Source: an uncultured Sulfurovum sp.
GTDB taxonomy: Bacteria > Campylobacterota > Campylobacteria > Campylobacterales > Sulfurovaceae
Reading direction: 5' to 3'
NCBI GenBank assembly: GCA_902727935.1
Contig: CACVAX010000044.1
Location: 1,619 to 57,324 of the forward strand
Length of the DNA stretch: 55,706 bases
How positions within the stretch are numbered: position 1 is the first letter of the stretch; every line of letters begins with the position of its first letter. Of the stretch, positions 42,116-50,777 are shown piece after piece. The position numbers were made by a program, and so were the translations under genes. The notes under the pieces were generated by a model, which saw only the letters and a list, made by a program, of their open reading frames with translations, was not told the origin of the DNA and made no database searches.

Positions 42116-43447
42116 TTAACTCAACATTCCTCGAACTTCATCTTCATCAATCATATCTTTGTTAAATTTAACCACAGCTATTTGCTCTGTTTCGTTTACA
42201 TAAGACTCAACAATGGCTTCATGTTCAGTAAGGGCAGAGACCTTTTCTCTATCAAATAAATCAAGAGGTAAGTAAACATTTCCACGGTTGTTTGGACTTG
42301 GCATGGTATAGACCCATAAGAACCATGCTACAGAAAGTCCTGTAACTACTAAAGCTAAAGCAGCTCTATCGTAGTGTTGTATCATCCAACCAGCGAAGAT
42401 ACCACCAAAAAAGATACCTGTATAAGCAAAAGTATTGGCAACCCCAAGGGCTGCTCCTTTTTGGTGAACCTTTGCATATTTTGCTACGAAACTTTGTAGG
42501 AGTGGTTCAAACATATTAAACCCAATGAAGAACATGACCACACCCATGGTAAAGAGCCAAGGAGAATTTGAAAAACCCATTGCTAAGAAACCAAGAAGAA
42601 TAATTACAATAGAAATCATAAATATCTCTTTTCCTTTTCCATGTTTTTCACCAAAAATAGCAGCAGGAGCCATGGCAAAGAATCCAAATATCATGGCAGG
42701 GAAATAGACTTTCCAGAGTTCAGAATGGGCCCAGCCAAAACCACCATCTTCAACACTTTGGGTAATAACCAAGGGAATAATAAAAAATGCCATGGTCATA
42801 ATGGAAGAGTGAAATAAGAAAGTTACGTACATTCTAACCAGTGCTTTGTCTTTAAATACTTCGGTAAATTTTGATTCTGCTTGTGAATAGGTATGTACTA
42901 TGTGTGGAGGTTTTGGTACAGAAGTAAAAAGAACGCCCATGGCAACGACTGATAAAATGGCTGTTATCCAAAAGAGTTTGTCATAACCCCATACAGGCCC
43001 AACGGTTGGGGCAATAATCATGGCTGCTGCAAAGGAGAGGGCAATCGTTCCTCCCATAATCGCCATGGCATGCGCACGTTGTTCTTCTTTTACAAGGTCG
43101 GCTATCATAGCAGAGACTACTGAACCAATTGCCCCAGCTCCTTGTAAAAAACGACCAATTAGAAGCATGTAGATATTGTCTGAAAGTGCTGCAATAACAG
43201 AACCAATAATGAAGATAACGAGTCCAAAGAATAGAACAGGTTTACGACCAAATTTGTCAGAAACCATTCCAAAAGGCACTTGGAATAGGGCTTGGGTTAC
43301 AGCGTAACCACCCACAGCAAGACCTGCTAGAAAAGGAGTTGCTCCAGGCATTTGTAAGGCATAAACCGAGAGAATAGGGAGGACAATAAAGAGTCCAAAA
43401 AATCGCAATCCAACAATGAATGTTAAAGGTAGGATTTGTTTAATCAT
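42116..43447 (-). CDS. YajR-like MFS transporter with C-terminal ferredoxin-like extension
   Basis: 443 residues. Twelve hydrophobic helices; motif A is FGMVSDKFGRKPVLFFGL and the helix-5 motif is FLQGAGAIGSVVSAM. After helix 12, about 60 residues form a soluble tail (DLFDREKVSALTEHEAIVES to EDEVRGMLS), similar in placement to the YAM domain of YajR. A proton-driven exporter of unknown substrate is likely. The start ATG 43447 follows TTGGAGATATTACT. The promoter-leader repeats with vapB suggest that these genes share transcription features or arose by a local rearrangement. Confidence 0.85.
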   Translation of the reverse strand: MIKQILPLTFIVGLRFFGLFIVLPILSVYALQMPGATPFLAGLAVGGYAVTQALFQVPFGMVSDKFGRKPVLFFGLVIFIIGSVIAALSDNIYMLLIGRFLQGAGAIGSVVSAMIADLVKEEQRAHAMAIMGGTIALSFAAAMIIAPTVGPVWGYDKLFWITAILSVVAMGVLFTSVPKPPHIVHTYSQAESKFTEVFKDKALVRMYVTFLFHSSIMTMAFFIIPLVITQSVEDGGFGWAHSELWKVYFPAMIFGFFAMAPAAIFGEKHGKGKEIFMISIVIILLGFLAMGFSNSPWLFTMGVVMFFIGFNMFEPLLQSFVAKYAKVHQKGAALGVANTFAYTGIFFGGIFAGWMIQHYDRAALALVVTGLSVAWFLWVYTMPSPNNRGNVYLPLDLFDREKVSALTEHEAIVESYVNETEQIAVVKFNKDMIDEDEVRGMLS

Positions 43448-43463
43448 AGTAATATCTCCAATA

Positions 43464-43485
43464 GGGTAAAATTATTTTTATTATA
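43464..43485 (-). repeat. 22-bp promoter/leader repeat, copy 2 (before the YajR-like gene)
   Basis: Second copy of the sequence at 42085-42106, 21 of 22 positions identical. On the minus strand it carries TATAAT about 30 nt before the MFS start. Confidence 0.6.
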
Positions 43486-43506
43486 GACAAAGAAGGTTAA
43501 GTGTTG

Positions 43507-44097
43507 ATGAAAATTGTTCTTGCAACAGGTAACAAGGGTAAACTAAGAGAGTTTAAAAACATGTGTGAAACGGATGTCATTGCTTTTTCAGATATTTTAG
43601 GAGAAGTTGACATCGTAGAAGATGCCGATACTTTTAAAGGTAATGCACTGATAAAAGCACGAACTATTTATGATAAACTAGGAGATGAAGAGAGCATTGT
43701 GGTTTCTGATGATTCAGGAATTTCTGTACCACTTTTAGGAGGTATTCCTGGTGTTTATTCTGCTCGTTATGCTGGAGAAGGCTCAACAGACAAAGAAAAT
43801 TTACACAAATTGGTGGCATCTGTAAAAGAAACAGGTCTTGAAAAAACTCCTGCTTACTATACAGCTGCGATTGCCATAGTGAGTAAGTATGGAGAATATG
43901 TAGTCCATGGTTGGATGTATGGTGATGTATTGAGTCGTACGCGTGGGGACAAAGGCTTTGGCTATGACCCCATGTTTGTTCCGAGTGGATATGACAAAAC
44001 TTTAGGTGAGTTAGATGATGAGTTAAAGAAAAGTATTTCACATAGAGCAAAAGCTTTAAAACTTGCAAAACCTATTATAAAAATGTTACAAAGATAG
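43507..44097 (+). CDS. rdgB: Non-canonical purine NTP pyrophosphatase (ITPase/HAM1)
   Basis: 196 residues. The family signature is complete: [15 protein letters not shown] at the N-terminus, [50 protein letters not shown] and the C-terminal SHRAKAL. It removes ITP, dITP and XTP to keep bases out of DNA and RNA. ATG 43507 is preferred; GTG 43501 and TTG 43504 are in frame just upstream, the ribosome site AGAAGG ends 10 nt before the ATG, so the exact start is not certain. It begins an apparent three-gene unit with the next two genes. Confidence 0.93.
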   Translation: MKIVLATGNKGKLREFKNMCETDVIAFSDILGEVDIVEDADTFKGNALIKARTIYDKLGDEESIVVSDDSGISVPLLGGIPGVYSARYAGEGSTDKENLHKLVASVKETGLEKTPAYYTAAIAIVSKYGEYVVHGWMYGDVLSRTRGDKGFGYDPMFVPSGYDKTLGELDDELKKSISHRAKALKLAKPIIKMLQR

Positions 44098-44122
44098 AAA
44101 ATTATAAATTAAAGGAAGAAAA

Positions 44123-44749
44123 ATGATTATAGATGTAGTGGCTGATGTAGTGAAAGCTTTAAATTCAGATGTGTTAGACAATGATAAAGCGTTACATGAG
44201 AATGTATTGGATTTAATGCAAGAGACCTCTTTTGTATGGCGTAAAGATTATACCATAGCTGTAAGTAAAGATAATCAAAAAACAAAAGTAGCCAATTTAA
44301 TGGTTTGTGATAAACTGGATGAAACAGAACAGACTTTTAAGGTTAAAAGAGAAAAAGATTATTGGAAAAAGCTTCAAGCTAGAGCTGATTATTTAGCTGT
44401 GGTGGAGTGTTCACTTTTTTCACGAGAGACCACACTTTGTAGCATTGAAACAGTAGGACGTGATATTATGCGTTCACGTAAAGAAGTACCAACGGTGGCA
44501 GCAGGTGGTTTTGTGTGGGTAGTACATGTTGGGCCTCAGGAAAATCTTGATTCTTTATTTCATCTTTATTTTAAAGAGGATTACATTACCCTTAGTCAAG
44601 ATGAAGCAAAATATTATATTGGTTGGACAGACAATCTTAAAACTTTAGACATGCGTAATTTTATATGTGATCCAACAGCAGCAAAACCTGAAAATGAAAT
44701 TGTAGATTTTTCGGCTGAAGTGGAATACGATGCACTTACAAAAGATTAA
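44123..44749 (+). CDS. Conserved hypothetical cytoplasmic protein, possible nuclease-like fold
   Basis: 208 residues, no signal peptide or membrane segment. It starts MIIDVVADVVKALN behind AAAGGAAG. Features are a basic middle (VKREKDYWKKLQARADYLAVVECSLF, given here by parts: VKREKDYW, LQARADYLAVVECS) and an aromatic segment GGFVWVVHVG. The pairing of an internal acidic-hydrophobic strand with ECS is reminiscent of, but not diagnostic for, nuclease folds. I do not recognise the family. It lies between rdgB (25-nt gap) and ywbE (3-nt gap), in a unit that may be linked to nucleotide or translation quality control. Confidence 0.6.
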   Translation: MIIDVVADVVKALNSDVLDNDKALHENVLDLMQETSFVWRKDYTIAVSKDNQKTKVANLMVCDKLDETEQTFKVKREKDYWKKLQARADYLAVVECSLFSRETTLCSIETVGRDIMRSRKEVPTVAAGGFVWVVHVGPQENLDSLFHLYFKEDYITLSQDEAKYYIGWTDNLKTLDMRNFICDPTAAKPENEIVDFSAEVEYDALTKD

Positions 44750-44752
44750 GAG

Positions 44753-44947
44753 ATGTCAGATGGAAGAATAAGAGCCAACATAAAATCTGGCTCTGAAGTC
44801 AACATAGTTTTAAAAGAAGACCAAGACACAGGTTTACTTACTTGGGGAATTGTTCGTGACATTTTAACCAAGTCTAAGACCCATCCTCATGGTATAAAAG
44901 TACGGCTCATGAGTCGTGAAGTTGGACGGGTTAAAGAGATTTTATAG
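44753..44947 (+). CDS. ywbE: YwbE family small protein
   Basis: 64 residues that cover the whole YwbE family: DGRIRANIKSGSEVNIVLKE, then DQDTGLLTWGIVRDILTKS, then HPHGIKVRL and GRVKEIL. The strand-rich fold is often encoded beside translation or RNA genes; its role is unknown. It begins 3 nt after the preceding stop, so it is part of the same transcript. Confidence 0.88.
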   Translation: MSDGRIRANIKSGSEVNIVLKEDQDTGLLTWGIVRDILTKSKTHPHGIKVRLMSREVGRVKEIL

Positions 44948-44970
44948 TTATTTGCTTTTTATGATAATTC

Positions 44971-44992
44971 TCCGACAAAAATTTGATATAAA
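44971..44992 (+). promoter_or_regulatory. Tandem 11-bp motif before the outer-membrane protein gene (candidate response-regulator site)
   Basis: TCCGACAAAAA followed directly by TTTGATATAAA. The first unit matches TCCGACAAATA before the lipoprotein gene (48939-48949) in 10 of 11 positions; the second matches TCCGATAAAAA in 8 of 11. Two head-to-tail units with 11-bp spacing are the usual geometry for OmpR/PhoB-type regulators, and one is encoded 3 kb away. The second unit overlaps a likely -10 (TATAAA). Confidence 0.4.
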
Positions 44993-45022
44993 CGTAAAGA
45001 GATGTTTATAAAGGAGAATATT

Positions 45023-46237
45023 ATGAAGTATCAGAACTATATGAATCTATTTTTGTTGTCAACAACACTTTTAGTAAGTGAGGAGATTGCGACAGAGCGT
45101 CAACATGCATTAAGCAACTTAGCACCCAAAGGAAACTTTGTACTAAGAGTAGAGGGTAAAACGCGAAGCACACAGTTTTCTTATAATAACAAAGGGGATA
45201 AGGTAGGTTTAGGAGAGGGGTTAAATGCTGTTCATTTAAATCAAAATCTTTTTCCCTCATTGGCTATTTTTGGAGAAGGAGCGAGTTTAGGAACAACTTC
45301 TTCTTCCATGGAGTTTGATTCCCAACGCTTTGAAATCTCTTTTGGTTATGGAATAACAGATGATTTAACCGTGGGTATTATTTTTCCTTTTGGAACGGTC
45401 AAGAACAAGGTTGACTTTTCAGTCAGTGGGGCGAACCTTGGAAAGAATCCAAACTATAATCCTCTTGTTGCCCCTTCTGCTACTAATTTACCATATTTAC
45501 CCACCACTACAGGAGTAACACCTTTCAGTACAGCTGATGTACAAGCACTGTTAGCATCGCCTACTTATGGCTATAAACCCATTGCTTCGACACGAACAAC
45601 GGGCTTGGCTGACCCAACCATTGGGCTTTTGTATCAAGCGTTAAAAAATAAAGATTCATCCTTGGTATTGGCAGGAGGGGTGGACATTGGAATTGCTAAA
45701 GAGGATGACCCTGATAACTTGGTGGATGTCCCCATTAATAATGGTAATTCAGCATTACGTGTTCGAGCCGAGTATTATAGGAACTTAGCCAACAACTGGG
45801 ATGTTTTTGCTAAAGCAGAGTATGGAATAGAGTTTGAAGACCGTGTCACCAAAAGAGTACCTAAACAAGGGGAAATTTTAGCTCCTCAAAGCAGTACAGA
45901 AAAAGTTAAAAGAGATTTAGGGGATTACCGTAGCTATGAGTTAAGTTTAGGTAAGTCTGTCAATAACTGGCGATATGCAGGAAGACTGTATCGACTTGAA
46001 AAAGATGCTGATGATTATACGTCTGATATTGGAACTGATGTAACGGTATTGGAGGCGAATACAGCTGGATATGCTAATCAGTGGGAAGCAGAAGTCTCTT
46101 GGTCAGGTGTGGATGCATGGGCAAAAGGAAATTTAGCCATGCCATTGATTGTGTCTTTGGCGTATAAAGATACATTTTCTGGAAAGAATGGGCTTGATTG
46201 GTCTGAACTCTATTTTCGTGTTACAAGCTTCTTTTAA
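45023..46237 (+). CDS. Outer-membrane beta-barrel protein (transporter/porin-like)
   Basis: 404 residues from ATG 45023, chosen over an in-frame ATG at 45002 because AAAGGAGAATATT precedes it and a signal peptide starts there (MKYQNYMNLFLLSTTLLVS). The mature part has alternating strands, aromatic girdles and a terminal Phe (LYFRVTSFF), as in barrels recognised by BAM. The motif FEISFGYGITDDLTVGIIFPFG resembles the MetA-pathway-of-phenol-type outer-membrane family. It may be a channel or hydrophobic-compound transporter. A tandem motif shared with the lipoprotein promoter lies 31 nt upstream of the start. Its stop overlaps the histidine-kinase stop by 4 nt. Confidence 0.78.
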   Translation: MKYQNYMNLFLLSTTLLVSEEIATERQHALSNLAPKGNFVLRVEGKTRSTQFSYNNKGDKVGLGEGLNAVHLNQNLFPSLAIFGEGASLGTTSSSMEFDSQRFEISFGYGITDDLTVGIIFPFGTVKNKVDFSVSGANLGKNPNYNPLVAPSATNLPYLPTTTGVTPFSTADVQALLASPTYGYKPIASTRTTGLADPTIGLLYQALKNKDSSLVLAGGVDIGIAKEDDPDNLVDVPINNGNSALRVRAEYYRNLANNWDVFAKAEYGIEFEDRVTKRVPKQGEILAPQSSTEKVKRDLGDYRSYELSLGKSVNNWRYAGRLYRLEKDADDYTSDIGTDVTVLEANTAGYANQWEAEVSWSGVDAWAKGNLAMPLIVSLAYKDTFSGKNGLDWSELYFRVTSFF

Positions 46238-48066
46238 AGTTTAAATATCAACTCATAACGTGTGCCATTTTCAAAAGTGAATTCACTTTTAGAAGCATGT
46301 AGCTTTTTGGCAAACTGTTTAATGAGTTTGAGTCCAAAACTGTTTCGTTGATGCTTTAAGTCAAATCCTTCACCATTGTCTTGTACGATTAATAAGATTT
46401 CATTGTCAATTTTTTGACATGTGAGTTGAAGGATACACCTTTCATCTTTTTTAAAATGTTTAATAGAATTGGTTAAAAGTTCATTGACAATGATTCCTAA
46501 AGCCAAGGCATGGTCAGCAGAGAGAGTAAAATCATCTATCTTATCATGAATATTAACCAGCTTTTGAGTATAACTTTTTTGTATCTCTACATTTATTTGG
46601 TGAAGATACTTTTGTGTTTTTATTTCAGCATAGTCATCCATACCTAAGAGGTATTGATGAATGAGTGCCATAGATTTAATACGGTTGATGAGTTCGAGTA
46701 GTGAATCATCGTCATCATTACTTTTTTTGTTCTCATTTTCAATCCATAAAAGACTGATGACCATTTGAAAGTTGTTTTTTACTCGGTGATAGACTTCCTT
46801 TAGGAGTACTTCTTTTTCTTTGAGGAGTTGGTTTACTTTGTTGGTACGTTCTTTTACTTTTTTCTCTAGGATTTCTTCATTGTTTTTTTGGATTTCAAGT
46901 AAATCATCTTGAAGTTTTATTTTTTCATTTTGGGTGGTATAGAAACGGTTCACTAAGATAAAAGAGAAAAACATAATTTCAATGTAGGATAAAACAGAGA
47001 AAGAGTAGTGCGTAAATAGTGTATGAGGTAACGTTCCATTAGCCATGAGAGGTAAAATGGTTAAACCACTGATGTAAAATATAGCCCCCACAAGATATAG
47101 TCTTGCTTCTTTATGTCCTTTATAGGCAACATAAAGAGAAGCAAAGATGGTAATTGGGGCAAAAGTTACGGTAGAAACTCCAAAAATTTTCATCCAGTTA
47201 GAATAGTCGTATAACATGTAGGGAAGAGACAAGAGGTAAATCCATATCATAAAAATTAGTAATTTATGTAGACGTGGTAGATAATAATCAAGTTTTAGTA
47301 GTTTATCGGTAAATAATATTAGAAAAACTAAGAAAATAGGCATGGAAAGAATAAGTTCTCTGTACCATAATGATAGACCAAAATAGTGTATTAACCCTGA
47401 ATAAATGGTGACATAGAGAGAGAAAAACAGAATATACATGGTATAGTAGAAATAGATAATATCATGAAATTTGATAAATAAAAAAAGATTAAAAAGGATA
47501 AGAAGAAACATACTTCCTAAGAAAAAGAAGTAAAAGAGATAATTACTTAAGATATTTTTGTGATTAAAAGCACTTTGTGTGCTAAGATGAAAGCGTCCAA
47601 AGGAGAACCCAGCAGTCTTTCTATCGGGTGCAAATTGTAGGTAGATTGTTTTTGTTTGATGGGGTTTAACGGTAAAAGGAAAAATAGGACTAAGGTTTTC
47701 TTTACTCTTATTTTTCTCATAATATCGTAACCCTACATTTTGTTGATGCCACTGATTATTTTTTTGACTATAAAAGTGAATGCGTTGGAAGAATGGTTCT
47801 ATGAGTTGAAAAATAAATTGCTCATTTTGAGTTTGATTGTTAATGGTGAGTTTAAACCAAGTGTTACCAGAGATAAATCCAAAAGTAAACATGTTAGAGG
47901 TTGTCTCTTTAAATTTTACTTTTTGAATGCTCTCTATTGTATGGCTTTTATTGTGGTCATAATGGTAGGCGAGTTCAAAGTCATTGACCTCTTGCATTTC
48001 ACTATAGATGTCGATATTGGCGTGTAAATAGCCATAGAAGCATAAAAGAATAAAGAGCTTTTTCAT
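46234..48066 (-). CDS. 7TMR-DISM sensor histidine kinase (HWE/HisKA_2 type)
   Basis: 610 residues. Signal peptide (LFILLCFYGYLHA), a periplasmic 7TMR-DISMED2 beta domain (about 20-170), seven membrane helices (about 180-375, beginning LFYFFFLGSMFLLILFNLFL), then a coiled coil and a kinase core. The phospho-His box is KEVYHRVKNNFQMVISLLWIE (His in residue about 427), of the HisKA_2 type, and the ATP-binding domain has LALGIIVNELLTNSIKH and DNGEGFDLKHQR. It likely senses an extracellular ligand, perhaps a carbohydrate as in other DISM receptors. The response regulator gene lies 3 bp upstream on the same strand, so they form one pair. Confidence 0.9.
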   Translation of the reverse strand: MKKLFILLCFYGYLHANIDIYSEMQEVNDFELAYHYDHNKSHTIESIQKVKFKETTSNMFTFGFISGNTWFKLTINNQTQNEQFIFQLIEPFFQRIHFYSQKNNQWHQQNVGLRYYEKNKSKENLSPIFPFTVKPHQTKTIYLQFAPDRKTAGFSFGRFHLSTQSAFNHKNILSNYLFYFFFLGSMFLLILFNLFLFIKFHDIIYFYYTMYILFFSLYVTIYSGLIHYFGLSLWYRELILSMPIFLVFLILFTDKLLKLDYYLPRLHKLLIFMIWIYLLSLPYMLYDYSNWMKIFGVSTVTFAPITIFASLYVAYKGHKEARLYLVGAIFYISGLTILPLMANGTLPHTLFTHYSFSVLSYIEIMFFSFILVNRFYTTQNEKIKLQDDLLEIQKNNEEILEKKVKERTNKVNQLLKEKEVLLKEVYHRVKNNFQMVISLLWIENENKKSNDDDDSLLELINRIKSMALIHQYLLGMDDYAEIKTQKYLHQINVEIQKSYTQKLVNIHDKIDDFTLSADHALALGIIVNELLTNSIKHFKKDERCILQLTCQKIDNEILLIVQDNGEGFDLKHQRNSFGLKLIKQFAKKLHASKSEFTFENGTRYELIFKL

Positions 48067-48069
48067 TTA

Positions 48070-48765
48070 TTATAACTCGTCTAATACATAGCCTAAACCT
48101 GAAACGGTACGAATATTTAAATCGGGAACTTTTTTACGAAGTCGTAGAATGGTATCTCGAATGGTAGAGGTAGCCACCTGTTTATCTATCCATATTTGAT
48201 TGTTTAAATAGGTATTGGTAACTACTTGATTGAGATTTAAAAATAGATAATAAAAAATATCGGATTCTTTTTTACTGAGTTTAATAAGATGCTCATCTTT
48301 CATCAGTGTTTGTGTTTTTTTATAATATTTATAATTGTTATTTAGCTGAGTAAAGAGAGGATTAGTCTTTTTTTTTATTGTTCTATTTTGAGTATAGTTT
48401 TGTTTAATGGCGATGGCAAGTGCAACTTCTATGTCATGATAGTCAAAAGGTTTAATAAGGTATCCAAAAAGGTTGGTGTCGGTTGCTTCGGCAATGGTTT
48501 GACTGTCTGAAAAGGCTGTGGTATAGATGATGGGTATTTTCTTATGCTGATTTATCTTTTTTGCACAACTAATTCCATCCATACTACCATCTAGGTTTAT
48601 ATCCATAAATACGATGTCTATAGTCTCTTTAGTAATTATATCTACTGCCTCTTTACCCGTTTCTAGGGTATCGATAACATTATGACCTAACTTGACAATA
48701 GCTTTTTTAAGAAATTGAGCGTTAATAAACTCATCTTCAACGATTAATATATTATATTTATGCAT
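48070..48765 (-). CDS. Response regulator with receiver and winged-helix DNA-binding domain
   Basis: 231 residues. Receiver domain 1-120: acidic E10 D11, phospho-acceptor Asp55 in FMDINLDG, Thr in IIYTTAFSD and Lys in LIKPFDYH. A C-terminal winged helix (about 140-231) contains LIKLSKKESDIFYYL, DTILRLRKKVPDLNIRTV and ends SGLGYVLDEL, the OmpR/PhoB class. Such regulators bind tandem 10-11-bp direct repeats as dimers. It is cotranscribed with the kinase. A tandem 11-bp repeat lies in the divergent intergenic region at 48939-48960 and before the porin gene, so both are candidate targets. Confidence 0.93.
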   Translation of the reverse strand: MHKYNILIVEDEFINAQFLKKAIVKLGHNVIDTLETGKEAVDIITKETIDIVFMDINLDGSMDGISCAKKINQHKKIPIIYTTAFSDSQTIAEATDTNLFGYLIKPFDYHDIEVALAIAIKQNYTQNRTIKKKTNPLFTQLNNNYKYYKKTQTLMKDEHLIKLSKKESDIFYYLFLNLNQVVTNTYLNNQIWIDKQVATSTIRDTILRLRKKVPDLNIRTVSGLGYVLDEL

Positions 48766-49068
48766 GATTTACCTATGTTAAATTATATTACTTATATAAA
48801 ATATTATATATAAAATTTTTTAAAGTTTGGGTTGTATTTCTGTTATTTTAATTTTTTTAAATAATAAATATTAAAAAAAAATACTTAAAAGTATTGTTAG
48901 ATAAAAATATAAATACTAATTATAGATAAAAATAAAAATCCGACAAATATCCGATAAAAATTGATTATTATAAGAATGAGACTTTATTTAATATTTTAAT
49001 TATAAATATTTAGTTTTAAATTGTTTTAAACTGTTTTTTGTGTGAATTACTTAAAAAAAGGAGGATAA
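48766..49068. other. 303-bp AT-rich divergent intergenic region between response regulator and lipoprotein genes
   Basis: No reading frame of note; almost pure A/T with A-runs (for example nine A near 48871-48879). It must hold the divergent promoters of the two-component pair and the lipoprotein-sapC-giant unit. The tandem motif at 48939-48960 and a -10 candidate (TATAAG, 48969-48974) lie in the centre; a strong ribosome site AAAGGAGG precedes the lipoprotein. Confidence 0.7.
48939..48960 (+). promoter_or_regulatory. Tandem 11-bp motif before the lipoprotein-sapC-giant unit (candidate response-regulator site)
   Basis: TCCGACAAATA followed directly by TCCGATAAAAA (9 of 11 identical). It sits 9 bp upstream of a possible -10 (TATAAG), at the place where an activator would bind, and it shares the sequence with 44971-44992. 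Confidence 0.45.
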
Positions 49069-49941
49069 ATGAAGCGAATACTAATCTTGATTAGTTTAGG
49101 ACTTTTTATAGTCGCTTGTAGCTATGAGGAACAAACGACATCGGTAGAGGAAGAAGAGAGTTTTCCAGCAGCTGTACAAATACAAGTAGTAGGTAGTACG
49201 GTTGAAGGATTAACCGTTTGTTTTGATACAAATAATACTTGTAAAAAAACAAACACAAATGGTGTGGTAGAGTATGAATCTTTTGGAGACTATAGATTTA
49301 TGATTCGAGATATCAACATTACAACTTTAACAATAGATAACAATAGAACAATAGTTTCACCCTACAAGCTATTTGATGCCAATGAAACAATGGCAAAAAG
49401 ATTTTTAATGTTGTTACATGCATTTAGTAAGTCCAGTGACCCTACAGATGAGGCTGTATTGTTAACACTTTCTGATTATATTCCTGTAGAGAAGAGTATA
49501 GAGGAGTTGTTAGATAAGACGGCTATTGATAGTAATACGACGCATGAAACATTAAAATATACCATTAATGAGCATAATGTCAGTATTGATTTTGATGAAA
49601 GTAATATCACGAGAGATGATAAGACTTATAATCTCTCGATACCAAGTAAAAAAGCTTATCAAGCATTGGAAACAGTCAAAAATTTTGTAGATTTTGCAGT
49701 TGATAAAAATGTGAGTCTTGATAACTTTGAAGATAAGTTTTTATTTGTAAAACAATCGTTAACAACTTTTTCATTAGGAGATAAATATACTGTTACAACC
49801 ATCGTAAAAGAAGATGAAGTATTCTTAGATTTTTTAGACAATGAATCTAGAACAACCGATAGAACCACTTTAATTGAAACGAATAATTCTAAGGTGCTTA
49901 CAACAAGCTTATTGAGTTTACGCATAAACTCTGACGAATAA
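49069..49941 (+). CDS. Lipoprotein of unknown function, first gene of the surface-protein unit
   Basis: 290 residues. The lipobox is LFIVAC, with Cys17 as the lipidation site, preceded by a hydrophobic signal MKRILILISLG. The mature part starts with an acidic linker and holds VQIQVVGSTVEGLTVCFDTN, which reads like a Cys-containing carbohydrate- or protein-binding beta domain (PKD-like start), then mixed helix/strand. No known family is recognised. It is followed after 20 nt by sapC, suggesting cotranscription; the acidic linker places it outside the inner membrane. The AAAGGAGG ribosome site is the strongest in this region. Confidence 0.75.
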   Translation: MKRILILISLGLFIVACSYEEQTTSVEEEESFPAAVQIQVVGSTVEGLTVCFDTNNTCKKTNTNGVVEYESFGDYRFMIRDINITTLTIDNNRTIVSPYKLFDANETMAKRFLMLLHAFSKSSDPTDEAVLLTLSDYIPVEKSIEELLDKTAIDSNTTHETLKYTINEHNVSIDFDESNITRDDKTYNLSIPSKKAYQALETVKNFVDFAVDKNVSLDNFEDKFLFVKQSLTTFSLGDKYTVTTIVKEDEVFLDFLDNESRTTDRTTLIETNNSKVLTTSLLSLRINSDE

Positions 49942-49961
49942 AATTAATAAAAGGAAATAAA

Positions 49962-50738
49962 ATGTTTAAAAATATCGTACCAATCAATAAAGAAAAACAC
50001 TTAAAAACAAAAGTGAAGGCTGTGAACAATTTTGATTTTGTAAAAGATGTGCATATCGCTTCAGTAATGGTTCATGAGTTTTCAAGAGCTTCTTCAGTTT
50101 ATCCAATAGTATTTTTGGAAGATCAAGCAAAAGACCAGTTTAAACCAGTGGTATTGACAGGACTAGAAGAGGGAGAGAATCTATTTGTAGAAGGTAATAA
50201 GTGGGATGCATCTTATATACCAGCTATTGTAAGAAGATATCCATTTGCATTGGCACAAACAGGAAAAGATAGCCAGTATACCATTTGTATCGATGAAGAG
50301 AGTGAGTTCGTTAATGAAGAAGAAGGGCAATCTCTTTTTAATGAACAAGGTGAAGCTGGAGAAGTGATTGAGAAAGTTAAACAATACTTGACTGAATTAC
50401 AACAGATGGAGCAATTTACCATAGAGTTCTCGGCTTATATGTCTAAAAACAATATGTTTACTCCATTGAATATGAAAGTAAGAGTGGGAAGTGAAGTTAA
50501 AAACATTTCAGGAGCTTATGTCATTAATGAAGAACGATTTAATGCTTTGTCTGATGAAAAGTTTATTGAAATGAGAAGTAAAAAGTATATTCCTGTGATT
50601 TATTCACATTTAAGTTCATTGGCACAAATAGAACGTTTAGTTGCTTTTAAAGATGAAAAAAATAAAGCTCAAAAGAGTGAAAACTTGGATGTAATTGAAA
50701 ATAAAACAGCCTTAGAAGACGAGACAGCTGAAGTATAA
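49962..50738 (+). CDS. sapC: SapC-family protein
   Basis: 258 residues without signal peptide or membrane helix. Marks of the SapC family are the start MFKNIVPINKEKHLKTKVK, then FVKDVHIASVMVHEFSRASS and YPIVFLEDQAKDQFKPVVL, and the middle GNKWDASYIPAIVRRYPFAL. In Campylobacter fetus SapC belongs to the S-layer locus. Similar genes often lie next to giant surface proteins. Here the giant gene starts about 100 nt downstream and the lipoprotein gene ends 20 nt upstream, which supports a role in a giant surface protein's maturation or export; that is inference. The end is acidic and may be disordered. Confidence 0.85.
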   Translation: MFKNIVPINKEKHLKTKVKAVNNFDFVKDVHIASVMVHEFSRASSVYPIVFLEDQAKDQFKPVVLTGLEEGENLFVEGNKWDASYIPAIVRRYPFALAQTGKDSQYTICIDEESEFVNEEEGQSLFNEQGEAGEVIEKVKQYLTELQQMEQFTIEFSAYMSKNNMFTPLNMKVRVGSEVKNISGAYVINEERFNALSDEKFIEMRSKKYIPVIYSHLSSLAQIERLVAFKDEKNKAQKSENLDVIENKTALEDETAEV

Positions 50739-50745
50739 ATAGTTG

Positions 50746-50777
50746 AGTTAGAAAGAGTCTTTTTACTCTTTCTAACT
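50746..50777 (+). terminator. Hairpin 1 in the sapC-giant gap
   Basis: AGTTAGAAAGAG (50746-50757) and CTCTTTCTAACT (50766-50777) make a perfect 12-bp stem around TCTTTTTA. It could be a terminator/attenuator setting the ratio of sapC to giant-protein mRNA, with no separate promoter visible before the giant gene. Confidence 0.6.

Noticed and set aside
48850-48960. Origin of replication or DnaA box cluster in the AT-rich gap
   Set aside because: The region is AT-rich but has no DnaA box series and no dnaA/dnaN neighbours; it is better explained as a divergent promoter region.
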